In this document: positions 1-9,597 of the stretch, in pieces
Position numbering within the stretch: position 1 is the stretch's first letter
How the letters are laid out: each line of letters opens with the position of its first letter
Assembly (NCBI GenBank): GCA_947372225.1
Contig: CANBSV010000006.1
Coordinates: 1-51,932, forward strand
DNA: 51,932 nt
Direction: 5' to 3'
DNA from: Burkholderiales bacterium
Lineage (GTDB): Bacteria > Pseudomonadota > Gammaproteobacteria > Burkholderiales > Burkholderiaceae_C
Notes under the pieces: generated by a model
The model's database searches: none
Seen by the model: only the letters and a program-made list of their open reading frames with translations
What the model was told of the DNA's origin: nothing
Position numbers and translations under genes: made by a program

Positions 1-110
1 CTTGCCACGCCCAGGCGCTTGGAGCCGAAGTCGAAGGCCAGAAAGGTTTGATCGCGCAGCCTCGGCTGAGCGGCCGGCACGCCGGCGGGTTGCTGGGCGC
101 GCTCAGGCAT
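1..110 (-). CDS. ruvX: RuvX/YqgF Holliday junction resolvase-like protein (5' end only)
   Basis: Only the first 36 or so codons are in the window; the gene runs off the left edge. The translation begins MPERAQQPAG and reaches LAFDFGSKRLGVA, the RNase H-fold first strand with the catalytic Asp that opens RuvX/YqgF proteins. These act in 16S rRNA 5' processing and have been proposed as Holliday junction resolvases. The start ATG (108-110) lies inside the end of the upstream yqgE gene, an 8-base overlap, and the yqgE-yqgF pairing is a very common operon. The N-terminal Pro/Ala-rich stretch of about 18 residues before the fold is longer than in E. coli, so a later start is possible. Confidence 0.85.
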   Translation of the reverse strand, partial: MPERAQQPAGVPAAQPRLRDQTFLAFDFGSKRLGVA

Positions 111-684
111 GCCCGGTGTCAGTGCTGAGCATGACCGGGTCGATGCCCAGCAAAGAAAGCGCCTTGTCGTAGCGCTGCTCAATCGGCGTGCTGAAGATGA
201 TCTCGGGCTGGGCCTCGACATTGATCCAGTTGTTGCGGCTCATCTCGTCTTCAAGCTGACCGGCCGCCCAGCCGCTGTAGCCCAGGCTCACGAACACCCG
301 AGCAGGTCCGGTTCCGCTGGACAACGCTTCGAGCACATCCTTGCTGGTGGTCATCTCCAGGCCGCCGCCGCGAATCTTCAGCGAAGAGGTGAATCCGGGC
401 CCTTCCGACGGCGACTGTTCATGCAGCACGAAGCCGCGTTCGGTTTGCACCGGACCGCCAAAAAACACGGGCGACTCGGCCAGGTCGGCCCGCTCGAGCG
501 GCAACTCGACCTTCTCGAACAGGTTTTTCAGCGTGATGTCGATGGGTTTGTTGATCACCAGCCCCAGCGCGCCTTTTTCGGTGTGCTCACACAGGTAGAT
601 CACGGTGCCGGCGAAGGTGTCGCCCACCATGCCCGGCATGGCGATCAGAAACTGATTGGTGAAGTTCACGCCTTGGGCACTCAT
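103..684 (-). CDS. algH: YqgE/AlgH family protein (UPF0301)
   Basis: A 193-residue protein of the usual length for the UPF0301/AlgH family. The opening segment NFTNQFLIAMPGM and the later LGLVINKP and FFGGPVQTERGFVLH stretches are family signatures. The molecular function is not settled; in Pseudomonas the name comes from an alginate regulation phenotype. It is the upstream member of a pair with ruvX, whose start it overlaps. I kept the ATG at 684, but a GTG at codon 6, just before NFTNQF, would match the shorter start of many homologues and no clear ribosome binding site decides between them. It is divergent from the photolyase gene across only 36 bases, so any promoters there must be compact or overlap coding DNA. 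Confidence 0.9.
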   Translation of the reverse strand: MSAQGVNFTNQFLIAMPGMVGDTFAGTVIYLCEHTEKGALGLVINKPIDITLKNLFEKVELPLERADLAESPVFFGGPVQTERGFVLHEQSPSEGPGFTSSLKIRGGGLEMTTSKDVLEALSSGTGPARVFVSLGYSGWAAGQLEDEMSRNNWINVEAQPEIIFSTPIEQRYDKALSLLGIDPVMLSTDTGHA

Positions 685-720
685 GGGAAGCGATTTTATT
701 CCTGCGGCACACTCGCGGCG

Positions 721-2199
721 ATGCTTCCTTCACTCGATGCGGCACTGGTCTGGTTTCGCCGGGAACTGCGCGCTGACGACCACGCCGCCTTGCACCATGC
801 GCTCAGGTCGGCACGGCAGGTGTGGTGCGTGTTTGTGCTGGACCGCGAGATCCTCGATGCGCTGCCGCGCGCGGATCGTCGCGTCGAGTTCATCGTCGCC
901 GGGCTGGCTGACCTGCACGCCGAACTGACGACACTGGGGTCGGCCCACGGCGTGGCCGACACGGGATTGATCGTGCGCCATGGTTGGGCGCGCGACGAGA
1001 TCCCGGCACTGGCGCAGGCGTTGCGCGTGCAAGCCGTGTACGCCAACCACGACGACGAACCTGCGGCACTGGAGCGAGACGCCCGGGTGCGCGGCCAGCT
1101 CGCCCATCTGGGCATTGCGTTACACACCAGCAAGGACCACGTGGTGTTCGAGCGCTCGGAAGTGCTCACCGCATCGGGCACGCCCTATGGCGTGTTCACG
1201 CCCTACAAGAATGCCTGGCTCAAGCGGCTGTCAGCCGAACACCTAGCCGCGTGGTCCATCGACGAGCATGCGGCCCACCTCGCTCCCATCGGCCATGAAT
1301 GGGCCGGCGCTGCGCCCACGCTGGCCGACATCGGCTTCCAAGCGACCAACTTGTCGGCGCTGAAGATCGGCCACGGAGCCTCGAGCGCGCGTGCCGTTTT
1401 CAACGACTTCCTCACCCGCATCGACGACTACGAGGACACGCGCAACTTCCCCGCGGTCAAAGGACCGAGCTACCTGTCGATGCACCTGCGCTTTGGCACC
1501 GTGTCGATCCGCCGGTTGGCCCGAGAGTCCCGGCAGCGCGCCGAAGCCGGGTCTCGCGGCGCCGAGGTGTGGCTCTCGGAGCTGATCTGGCGCGACTTCT
1601 ATCACCAGGTGCTGCACCACCACCCGCACGTGGTCAAGGGTTCGTTCAAGCCGGCCTACGACCGCATCGTCTGGGAGCACGGCAAAAAGGCTGAGGCGCT
1701 GTTCGCGGCTTGGTGCGAGGGACGCACCGGCTACCCGCTGGTCGATGCGGCGATGGCGCAGATCAACCAGACCGGCTACATGCACAACCGGCTGCGCATG
1801 GTGGTGGCCAGTTTTCTTGTGAAGGATCTGGGCATCGACTGGCGCTGGGGGGAGCGCTACTTTGCCGAAAAGCTCAATGATTTCGACCTCGCCGCCAACA
1901 ACGGCGGCTGGCAGTGGGCGAGTTCCAGCGGTTGCGATGCGCAGCCCTACTTCCGCATCTTCAATCCGCTCAGCCAGAGCGAGAAGTTCGACCCGATGGG
2001 TCGCTTCATCCGCCGCTACCTGCCTCAACTTGCCGCGTTGCCCGACGAATCCGTGCATGCGCCGTGGGCCGCGCGCCCGGTCGATCTGGCAGCGGCCGGA
2101 CTCGTGCTGGGACGCGACTACCCGATGCCCGTGGTGCAGCACGACGTGGCGCGCGCGCGCACGCTCGAGCGCTACGCCGTCGTCAAGGCCGTCAACTGA
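721..2199 (+). CDS. phrB: Deoxyribodipyrimidine photolyase (class I CPD photolyase)
   Basis: A 492-residue blue-light DNA repair flavoenzyme that splits cyclobutane pyrimidine dimers. The N-terminal antenna domain starts LVWFRRELRADDHAAL. The C-terminal FAD domain contains ELIWRDFY (about 287-294), TGYPLVDAAM (336-345), MHNRLRM and NNGGWQWASSSG (393-404) followed by YFRIFNP. The electron-transfer tryptophans of E. coli PhrB (306, 359, 382) correspond to W318, W374 and W397 here. The open frame extends far upstream on the antisense of algH, but homology begins at MLPSLDAALVWF, so the ATG at 721 is used. It converges on chpA with only 3 bases between the stop codons, leaving no room for a separate terminator. 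No photoreceptor or regulator sits beside it. Confidence 0.95.
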   Translation: MLPSLDAALVWFRRELRADDHAALHHALRSARQVWCVFVLDREILDALPRADRRVEFIVAGLADLHAELTTLGSAHGVADTGLIVRHGWARDEIPALAQALRVQAVYANHDDEPAALERDARVRGQLAHLGIALHTSKDHVVFERSEVLTASGTPYGVFTPYKNAWLKRLSAEHLAAWSIDEHAAHLAPIGHEWAGAAPTLADIGFQATNLSALKIGHGASSARAVFNDFLTRIDDYEDTRNFPAVKGPSYLSMHLRFGTVSIRRLARESRQRAEAGSRGAEVWLSELIWRDFYHQVLHHHPHVVKGSFKPAYDRIVWEHGKKAEALFAAWCEGRTGYPLVDAAMAQINQTGYMHNRLRMVVASFLVKDLGIDWRWGERYFAEKLNDFDLAANNGGWQWASSSGCDAQPYFRIFNPLSQSEKFDPMGRFIRRYLPQLAALPDESVHAPWAARPVDLAAAGLVLGRDYPMPVVQHDVARARTLERYAVVKAVN

Positions 2200-2202
2200 G
2201 TC

Positions 2203-5200
2203 TCAGGCGCCCAGCGCTGCGACCGGATTGCCGGTGCAACTGGCAATGAGCGCCAACAGGTCTTCTTCGGAATAAGGCTTGCCCAGGTAGTGACTGACGC
2301 CGAGTTGCGCCGCGTGGTCGCGATGCTTCTGGGCGATGCGCGACGTGATCATGATCACTGGCAAAGCCTGCAAGCGCGGATCGGCGCGCATGTTGCGCAC
2401 CAGATCGAAGCCATCCATGCGTGGCATCTCGATGTCGCTGAGCACGATCGCCGGCAGTTCGTGACCCAAACGCTCCAAGGCATCGAGCCCGTCCTTGGCA
2501 AGCGCAACGCGATAGCCCTCTCGCAGCAGCATGCGCTCGGTGACACGGCGCACGGTGAGGGAGTCGTCGACCACCAGCACCAAGGGCGCCAGAGGTTGCT
2601 CGTCGACTTCGGCCTGCGCGATGCTGTCGTCACTGGCGGCCTGCATCGCGCTGCGTGCGGCGGCGCCATACAGCGCGGCCAGCGCCACCGGGTTGTAGAT
2701 CAGCGCTACCTCACCGCCGGCCAGCAATGTCATGCCGGCCAGTCCGGGCATGCGCGACAGCTGAGGGCCCAGGTTCTTGACCACCACTTCCTGGTTTCCG
2801 ATCAAATCGTCAACGTGCACGGCGATGCGCTGCGAGGCACTGCGCACGATCAGCACCTGGCTGGCCCGGGTGGCCACCTCGGTGCTGCACGCGCTGGTTT
2901 GCAGCAAGGCGCCCAGCCAGAAGAAAGGCAGCACCTCGTTATCGACAGTGAATCGACCGCTGCGCGCGGCCACGGCCACCTCGCCGGCGGGCACCCGACG
3001 CACCGTGTCGAGCAGCGTCGATGGCACACCCACCTTGAAATCGCCGCAACGCACCATCACCACCTGGGTGACGGCAGTGGTCAGTGGCAGCAACAGCTTG
3101 AAGTTGGTACCCCGCCCTTCGGTGGTGGAGGTCTCGATGCGACCACCGATGGCATCCACCTCAGAGCGCACCACGTCCAGACCGACACCGCGGCCGGCCA
3201 GTTCCGTCACCTTGTCGGCGGTCGAAAAGCCGGGGCGGAAGATCAGGTCGGCGAGCTCACTCGCGCTGGGCGTGTGGCCGGCGGCGATCAAACCGCCCGC
3301 CTGAGCTTTCTCGCAGATGCGTCCCAGATCCAGGCCACGGCCGTCATCGCGCACCTCGACGCTCACCTCGTTGCCGGACTGACTCACAGCGATGATCACC
3401 GAGCCCGTGGCGTCCTTGCCGGCAGCCAATCGCTGCTCTGGCGATTCGATGCCGTGCGTCACGCTGTTGCGCAACAGGTGCTCAAAAGCACCTGTCATCC
3501 GATCAAGCACACCGCGGTCGATATCGATCGAGCCACCTTCGATGCCCAGTCGAACCTGCTTGCCCGTCTCCTTGGCTGCCTGCCGCACCACCCGCTGCAG
3601 CCGCTCCGACAGGCTCTCGAACTCGACCATGCGGGTACGCAACAGATCGTCTTGAAGCTCACGTGTGAGCCGGCCCTGCGCGGCCAGCCCGTCCTCCGTG
3701 CTTTGCAATGACTTTTGCAAGGTGCGCTGCACAGTGGCCACGTCGTTGACCGACTCGGCCAGCATGCGGGTGAGCTCCTGCAAACGCGTGTAGCGGTCGA
3801 ATTCCAGCGGATCGAATTCTTCGGCGGCCGACCTGGCAGCTTCCATGCGCGAGCTGATCTGGGACTCGGCCTGCATCTCGATGTCGTGCAACTGCCCGCG
3901 CAAGCGCTCAAGGTTGTCGCTCAGGTCGGCCAGCGAGTCCGTCATCTGGTTGACCTCGGACGCGATGCGCGAACGGGTGATGCTCACCTCTCCAGCCTGG
4001 TTGACCAGCCGGTCGAGCAAGGGCGCACGCACCCGCACCATGGAAGTCGAGGCCGCTTGCACCGACACCGAAGGCACGTCATCGAGTGGCGGTGTGGCGT
4101 TGAAGAGCGACCAGTCGATGTCCTTCCCAGCCGCCACCTGCGAGCTGCCGAGTGCGGCCATCTCGCCGGCAAAGTCGTCTGTCTTTTCGTCAGTGGGAGC
4201 CACGTTGGCAAGCGGCTCGGGCTCGGCCACCTCAGCTCGCAAGGCGCCCGGCTCCGTGGCCCGGGGTACGGGCTCGGCGGTCTCGGTCACCACGGGTCGC
4301 CGCAAGGACTCGAACACCTGCTGCAAGCTGTCGCAACGTGCCAGCAAGGGTTCGATGTCATCGCTCGAAACGGTTGTTTCGGCCAACACCGAGGTCAAGT
4401 GCTCAATCCGACTTTCGAGACGGTGCAGCATCTCGCCCAGTCGCATCGCACCCGCCAGCCGAGCGCCACCCTTGAGCGTGTGCAGGTCACGCATCGCACC
4501 GGCACCGTGCTGCGCCTCGTCGGGGCTGCGCGACCAGTCCTGCAGCCGGCTGGCCAGACGGCCGAACAGTTCCTCGGCCTCTTCCTCGAAGATCGCGAAC
4601 AGCTCGGGCTGCAGCGCATCGACCGCGTCGATGTCGTCGTCTTTGTCGAATTGAGGCGACGCTGCATCATCCAGATCGGCAGTCGCCGGGGCGGCCACGG
4701 GTTGCACGTCAACGGCTTCTTCGGGCTCAGCCCAAGCGACGTCGAGCGGCGCGGGGTCAGAGTCCAGCAACTCGTCGGGGTCAGGTTCGGCCATGACCGA
4801 ATCCAGTCGGTGCGCCGATGTCAGTTCGTGCTCCGAAAGGCGATTCAACAACTCGCCAGACGGGCTCTTGAGGAAGCCCGCCGCAAACTGATGCAGCAGG
4901 CCCCGGATTTCATCGGCCGCATCGCGGAAAAGCTCGGCCTCGAGCGGCGTGCCCGCGCCCAAAGCGCGGCTGCGCTCGAGCGCATGTTCGAGCGTGCGCG
5001 CCAGCTCGGACAGCTCGGCAAATCCCACAGTGGCCGAACTGCCGGCCAGCGAATGCGCCAGCGCCGCAGCGCTCTCGCCCACCGGTTGCTGCAGATCGAA
5101 CGCCCATTCCGCGATCTCGGTGACAAGGCGTCTGGACAACTCGTCCGCTTCGTTGAGATAAATATTGAAAAGTGCCAAGCTGATGCGCAGCGGGCCCACC

Positions 5201-8064
5201 TGCTTGAACCCCTCGTCGTCCGAAGCCGCCGGCTCTTCCAGCGGGTCGTCGGTCTGCGGCTCAAGCGCGTCGAGTTCAATCGCCTGGGTCTCGGGCGGTA
5301 GATCCGCACTGGACGGCAGGCCGAGGTCGAGATGGAGCAGTTCGGACCCCAGGGCCTGGGCCGGTACCAACGGCGCAACCCCCACGGGTGCCTCGCCTTC
5401 GAACGGCATCGGCTGCGTGGCCTGGGTGTCAAAGTCCCCGAACATCGAGCTCAGGTCGAGCAAAGCCGTGTCGCCGGTCAGCTCTGGCGACTCGACAGAC
5501 GCGCTCAACGGTGCATCGTCAACTGGGCCCGGCCGATCGAGATCGAGATCGAGATCGAACACGGTATCAGCCACGGCTTCAGGCCCGAGCACCACGGTCG
5601 GCGTGGGCTCCACGCCATCCACCAGATCTGGATCCGGCATGTCATAGCCGCGTGACTCGACATCAGTCAACCCCGCATCGAGCTCGGCTGCCTCCGCGGC
5701 GTCCATGCCGAGATCGGGGAGCTCGCTGCTGGTCGGTGCCGCAGCAACGGGTGCGGGCCGGGCCGCGGCCTCAAGCTGACGGGCCGCCTCCCGGATGCGC
5801 GCAGCGGTGTGGGGGGTGTCGCGAGACGCAGCGATGTCGTCGACCCAGGATCCGAGTTGCTCGAGGGCCCAATGTGTGAACCCGAGCAGGGAGGCGTCGG
5901 CGGGACGCTGTTCGGACAGGAGGGTGTTGAACAACTGCTCGCAGGCCCAGGCCGCCTCGCCGAACTCAGCCAGCCCCACCATGCGCGCGCTGCCCTTGAG
6001 CGTGTGAAAGGCTCGTCGAACGAGCGTGATGCCCTGCAGATCGTCGGGCGCATGGGCCAAATCGGCGCACGCCTGACCGGCGCCGTCGAAGACCTCGCGC
6101 GCTTCTTCGAAGAACACCTCGCGCATTTCGGCGTCGCCTTCGGCTGCCTCAGCGGAAGCCTTGGGCTCCGCGGCTGCGGCACCAGCGCTCACTCGCGCAT
6201 CGTCGTCGGACACGACGACCTGCTGCGATGGCGACCGCTCAGCCGGCCTGAATACGGGCTCGCCAACGACCACCGGGCCGCGACCGCTGCGACCCATGAC
6301 CGGTGACAGGCTGCCCGACTCCGCGTCGTAGACGAACAGCGTTTTCGCCAGAGCGGGCTGCACCGCCAGCATGTCGATCAGGAACCCCAGCGCCCCCAGG
6401 TTGTTGGCAAACCGGTCGAAAACGCCAGCCTGGGTCACACGCGTCACGTCGATCTCGGTGGAGATCAGGCCGTCGAGTTCGTCGCGCATTCGAAGCAACG
6501 CCGCGACCGCGTGGTCCATGCCCAGCACCGACAGCACGCCACGCATGGCTGACAACTGCTGTGGCACCGGGATCAGCACCGTTGAATCGGCAGGGTTGCG
6601 GAAAAATGCATCGACCTGGCGCTCGGCTTCGGACAACGACGCGCGCAATTCGCGCACGACGCTGCCCATGGTCTGCCGGTCGGACACGCGTCGATACAGG
6701 TCCTCCATCCAGCTTTCGAGCGGCTCGGAGGGCGCGCCCTCGCGAACCTCGGCCATCCGATCGGACAGCCGCTGCGCGCGCGCACCGAGTTCAGGATGAT
6801 CGAACTCACCATCTTCGAGACAGACCTCGACGTACAGCAGGCAGGTCGCGACCTCCATCGCCAACGCGGCGGACGGCGCTGAACCCGCTTGCTGAGACTG
6901 GGCCGCCGCCAGACGCAGCGACTCGGCCAGGGTCTCGCCAAACGGGAAGAAGCGCTTGAGCGACTCGCCGAGCAGAGCGAACTGCTCACCCAACCCATGC
7001 AGGCGGTGCATTTCTCCTGCCGCAACCCCCGACCAGGACTCTTTTGCAGCCGCGACGCGCTTGAGCGCCTGGGCCGTCAGAGCCGGATCGAAACGCCCCA
7101 ACCGGCTCGTCTGGTAATCGGTGCCGGCGTAGTGCTCCAGCCCGTAGGCATGACGCACGGCAGCCAGCCGCACAGCGCGGTCTCCCATGCCAGGAAATTC
7201 AGCCTGGGAGCAGAAAAACAAGAGATCGCGAGCGAGCAGTTCAGGCACCTCCGAGGCACCGCGCTCGAAACTGCGCAGCACCGAGAGCAAGCGCGAAACC
7301 ACCCGGGTGCTGAACACATCGGGTTTGAGCAAGCCCAGCGACTGGGCCTCGAACATTGCCGCAGCCAGCTTCCACAGCGTGGCCGCGCGCGCATCCGATG
7401 CGCCCGCGCCCAGCCCGGCGAAGATGGCGGTCATGCGGGCAGCGGCTCCAGCCGAAGCACCACGCATCAGCGCCAGCATCTTTCTCTCGACGGCCGACCG
7501 TGTGTCCGCATCAGGCGCGCGAGGCTGTGCCTGGCCATCGTCGGGCAGGGAAAGCCAGCGCCAGTCGAAGTCCCAGAGGTCTGCAGGATGCACACGCTCG
7601 GCAGCGGCGAGTTGCTGCACGGCCTGGTATTGCGGAAAAAGCGACAGCGGCGAAACGGCCTTGGCCGCGAGCACACGCTCCAGATAGTCCAGCAAGGCGA
7701 ACAGGGCCCGCTCGACCGTCTGGACGGCGTGAGCGTCAAACATCCGTGGCTTGACGCTGAAGCGTTGCACGGCGGCCTCGCAGGCCCGCAGCACGCTGGC
7801 TCCAGCGGGCAATCCGGTCAGCTCCAGCGCACCCACGCCGTGGTGCAGGTGCTGGCGTGCAGCCTGAAGCTGCGCAGGGTCGATCAGCCCGTCATCGAGC
7901 ACACCGGACTCAAGCTCACGGGCATGCCGGCGCAGGGCCTTGAGGGCCAGCTCGATGGACCGACGCAACTCGTCGTGGACCCACGACAGCGCGCTCAGGT
8001 CGCTCGGGCTTTCGGATTCGGCACCACGGCCGTCGGGCGGTGGGGGGGTGCTCAAGCTGTCCAT
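2203..8064 (-). CDS. chpA: ChpA/PilL-type hybrid chemosensory histidine kinase of the type IV pilus Chp pathway
   Basis: A 1953-residue CheA-like hybrid kinase. Three Hpt domains have a phospho-acceptor His: H687 (FHTLKGSARM), H1004 (AHSLAGSSAT) and H1195 (LHTLKGGARL). Two further Hpt-like helical regions near residues 30-160 and 500-560 appear degenerate. These are followed by a CheA dimerisation domain (from about 1345), a HATPase with LRNSVTHGIESP near 1533 and GRGVGLDVV, a CheW-like domain from about 1661, and a C-terminal receiver with paired Asp near 1833, phospho-acceptor D1877 (LSDIEMPRMDG) and LGKPYSEED. Pseudomonas ChpA is longer (about 2500 residues) with more phosphotransfer domains. 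Acidic Pro/Glu/Asp linkers separate the domains. It is last in the pilGHIJ-chpA operon, 47 bases after pilJ, and should phosphorylate PilG and PilH to control pilus extension and retraction. Confidence 0.93.
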   Translation of the reverse strand: MDSLSTPPPPDGRGAESESPSDLSALSWVHDELRRSIELALKALRRHARELESGVLDDGLIDPAQLQAARQHLHHGVGALELTGLPAGASVLRACEAAVQRFSVKPRMFDAHAVQTVERALFALLDYLERVLAAKAVSPLSLFPQYQAVQQLAAAERVHPADLWDFDWRWLSLPDDGQAQPRAPDADTRSAVERKMLALMRGASAGAAARMTAIFAGLGAGASDARAATLWKLAAAMFEAQSLGLLKPDVFSTRVVSRLLSVLRSFERGASEVPELLARDLLFFCSQAEFPGMGDRAVRLAAVRHAYGLEHYAGTDYQTSRLGRFDPALTAQALKRVAAAKESWSGVAAGEMHRLHGLGEQFALLGESLKRFFPFGETLAESLRLAAAQSQQAGSAPSAALAMEVATCLLYVEVCLEDGEFDHPELGARAQRLSDRMAEVREGAPSEPLESWMEDLYRRVSDRQTMGSVVRELRASLSEAERQVDAFFRNPADSTVLIPVPQQLSAMRGVLSVLGMDHAVAALLRMRDELDGLISTEIDVTRVTQAGVFDRFANNLGALGFLIDMLAVQPALAKTLFVYDAESGSLSPVMGRSGRGPVVVGEPVFRPAERSPSQQVVVSDDDARVSAGAAAAEPKASAEAAEGDAEMREVFFEEAREVFDGAGQACADLAHAPDDLQGITLVRRAFHTLKGSARMVGLAEFGEAAWACEQLFNTLLSEQRPADASLLGFTHWALEQLGSWVDDIAASRDTPHTAARIREAARQLEAAARPAPVAAAPTSSELPDLGMDAAEAAELDAGLTDVESRGYDMPDPDLVDGVEPTPTVVLGPEAVADTVFDLDLDLDRPGPVDDAPLSASVESPELTGDTALLDLSSMFGDFDTQATQPMPFEGEAPVGVAPLVPAQALGSELLHLDLGLPSSADLPPETQAIELDALEPQTDDPLEEPAASDDEGFKQVGPLRISLALFNIYLNEADELSRRLVTEIAEWAFDLQQPVGESAAALAHSLAGSSATVGFAELSELARTLEHALERSRALGAGTPLEAELFRDAADEIRGLLHQFAAGFLKSPSGELLNRLSEHELTSAHRLDSVMAEPDPDELLDSDPAPLDVAWAEPEEAVDVQPVAAPATADLDDAASPQFDKDDDIDAVDALQPELFAIFEEEAEELFGRLASRLQDWSRSPDEAQHGAGAMRDLHTLKGGARLAGAMRLGEMLHRLESRIEHLTSVLAETTVSSDDIEPLLARCDSLQQVFESLRRPVVTETAEPVPRATEPGALRAEVAEPEPLANVAPTDEKTDDFAGEMAALGSSQVAAGKDIDWSLFNATPPLDDVPSVSVQAASTSMVRVRAPLLDRLVNQAGEVSITRSRIASEVNQMTDSLADLSDNLERLRGQLHDIEMQAESQISSRMEAARSAAEEFDPLEFDRYTRLQELTRMLAESVNDVATVQRTLQKSLQSTEDGLAAQGRLTRELQDDLLRTRMVEFESLSERLQRVVRQAAKETGKQVRLGIEGGSIDIDRGVLDRMTGAFEHLLRNSVTHGIESPEQRLAAGKDATGSVIIAVSQSGNEVSVEVRDDGRGLDLGRICEKAQAGGLIAAGHTPSASELADLIFRPGFSTADKVTELAGRGVGLDVVRSEVDAIGGRIETSTTEGRGTNFKLLLPLTTAVTQVVMVRCGDFKVGVPSTLLDTVRRVPAGEVAVAARSGRFTVDNEVLPFFWLGALLQTSACSTEVATRASQVLIVRSASQRIAVHVDDLIGNQEVVVKNLGPQLSRMPGLAGMTLLAGGEVALIYNPVALAALYGAAARSAMQAASDDSIAQAEVDEQPLAPLVLVVDDSLTVRRVTERMLLREGYRVALAKDGLDALERLGHELPAIVLSDIEMPRMDGFDLVRNMRADPRLQALPVIMITSRIAQKHRDHAAQLGVSHYLGKPYSEEDLLALIASCTGNPVAALGA
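5535..5558 (-). repeat. Hexanucleotide tandem repeat in chpA
   Basis: Four perfect copies of GATCGA on the plus strand, coding for an alternating Asp-Leu run within an acidic linker of ChpA. Copy number changes would keep the frame and only lengthen or shorten the linker. Confidence 0.8.
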
Positions 8065-8111
8065 GCAGTGCCTTGTGGTTGGGTGCAGCCAGTTGACGAA
8101 GCGCGAGCCCG

Positions 8112-9563
8112 TCAGTCGATCTTGAATCGGGCCACGGACTGTTTCAGTTCTTCGGCGGTGTGCGAAAGCTCACGCACCATCTGCGCGGTGGAACGGGTGC
8201 CCTCACCGGTTTGCTCAGTCACCGCAAAGATGTGCTGGATGTTGGTGGCCACCACATTGGCAGATTGAGCCTCGCCCAGCGCCTGACTGGAGATGTGCAT
8301 GATCAGATCGGCCAGCTCACGCGAGACGCGGTCGATATCGCCCAGCGCGCTGCCTGCCTTGTCGGTCAGGCGGGTGCCCTCGACGACCCCTTGGGTGGAA
8401 CGTTCCATGGCGGCCATCGCGTCCTGGGTGTCGGTCTGGATCGCCTTGACGAGCGCAGCGATTTGCCGTGTCGCGTCAGCCGAACGCTCGGCCAGCCTCT
8501 GCACCTCTTGCGCCACCACCGAAAAGCCGCGTCCGGCATCACCCGCAGAAGCGGCCTGGATGGCGGCGTTGAGCGCCAGCACATTGGTCTGCTCGGTGAT
8601 GTCGGAAATCAGTTCGGTGATCTCGCCGATCTCCTGAGACGACTCGCCCAGCCGCTTGATGCGTTTGGAGGTTTCCTGAATGTGATCGCGGATGGCGTGC
8701 ATGCCCCCGATGGTGTCTTGAACTGCAAGCAACCCGGATTCGGTGGCGCTCAGCGACTGACGTGCGACTTGTGCCGTTTGTTGTGCCTGTGCCGACACCT
8801 CGTTGATGCGCCCGGCCATCTGCAGCACCGACTCCCCGGTGTCGCGGATCTCGCGCAGTTGCTCGCTCGAGGCGGCCAGCAGTTCGGTCGACGTCAGATC
8901 GACGATCTGGGTGGTTTCAGTCACCCGGCTGACCGTGCCTTGAACTTGCGCGACCAGGGTACGGAGTTCCTCGACGGTGTAGTTCACCGAATCGGCGATG
9001 GCACCGGTGATGTCTTCGGTAACAGTCGCCTGCTGCGTCAGATCGCCCTCGGCGACGAGCTGCAGTTCGTTCATCAGGCGCAAGATGGCCGCCTGATTGG
9101 CATCGTTGATGCGCTTGGATTCGTCACGCTGGCGCTGGGCCTCGATGCGCTGGCCATCGAGTTCCAGTGCGCGCTGCGACTGATCGGCAGAAATTCTGGA
9201 GCGCTGGCCGAGCAGCCCGCCGGCGGCGAGCAGCACCGAAGCCAGCAGGCCCAGGCTCGCAACGGGCTGCGGCAGCGCGATATCGGTGGCCACAAGCGGC
9301 AGTGCTGCGATGACCACGACGCCGAGCAGCCCCACGACCGTCAGCGCGACCAACCATGCTTGGGCTGACTTGGCCGGCAACACCGCAGGCGTTGTTCCAT
9401 CGGGGCTCACCGTGGCTTCGTGCGAACGCGAAACCTCGAACACCACGTGATCGGACGGTGCCGCCTCGGCAATGATGGAGTGCTCGAAGTCCCGCGATCC
9501 GCCCGAACCGGCCCCCTCAAGGACCACGGTGCGCTCCATGTCGGTGTTCATGTTCATCTCCAT
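8112..9563 (-). CDS. pilJ: PilJ-type methyl-accepting chemotaxis protein without a periplasmic sensor domain
   Basis: A 483-residue receptor. The C-terminal half (about 210-485) is an MCP signalling domain with the hairpin tip TEQTNVLALNAAIQAA. The preceding HAMP-like segment, AEGDLTQQATVTEDITGAIA and the following IADSVNYTVEELR, closely resembles Pseudomonas PilJ. The two membrane helices, about 71-95 and 102-121, are separated by only about 8 residues, so the roughly 250-residue periplasmic PilJ sensing domain is missing. A cytoplasmic N-terminal tail of about 68 residues replaces it. The ATG at 9563 is preferred over a GTG two codons upstream because AGGAG lies 9 bases from the ATG but only 3 from the GTG. 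It sits between pilI and chpA, as expected for the receptor of this pathway. Confidence 0.9.
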   Translation of the reverse strand: MEMNMNTDMERTVVLEGAGSGGSRDFEHSIIAEAAPSDHVVFEVSRSHEATVSPDGTTPAVLPAKSAQAWLVALTVVGLLGVVVIAALPLVATDIALPQPVASLGLLASVLLAAGGLLGQRSRISADQSQRALELDGQRIEAQRQRDESKRINDANQAAILRLMNELQLVAEGDLTQQATVTEDITGAIADSVNYTVEELRTLVAQVQGTVSRVTETTQIVDLTSTELLAASSEQLREIRDTGESVLQMAGRINEVSAQAQQTAQVARQSLSATESGLLAVQDTIGGMHAIRDHIQETSKRIKRLGESSQEIGEITELISDITEQTNVLALNAAIQAASAGDAGRGFSVVAQEVQRLAERSADATRQIAALVKAIQTDTQDAMAAMERSTQGVVEGTRLTDKAGSALGDIDRVSRELADLIMHISSQALGEAQSANVVATNIQHIFAVTEQTGEGTRSTAQMVRELSHTAEELKQSVARFKID

Positions 9564-9597
9564 CGGCACACACTCCTGCGCTCAGACCGGCGCAACA

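Noticed and set aside
109..720. Upstream extension of the photolyase open frame
   Set aside because: It is antisense to algH and shows no photolyase homology; similarity starts at the ATG at 721.
2290..5301. Long plus-strand frames opposite chpA
   Set aside because: They are composition-driven shadows of the GC-rich chpA gene, rich in His/Arg/Gln and without recognisable domains.
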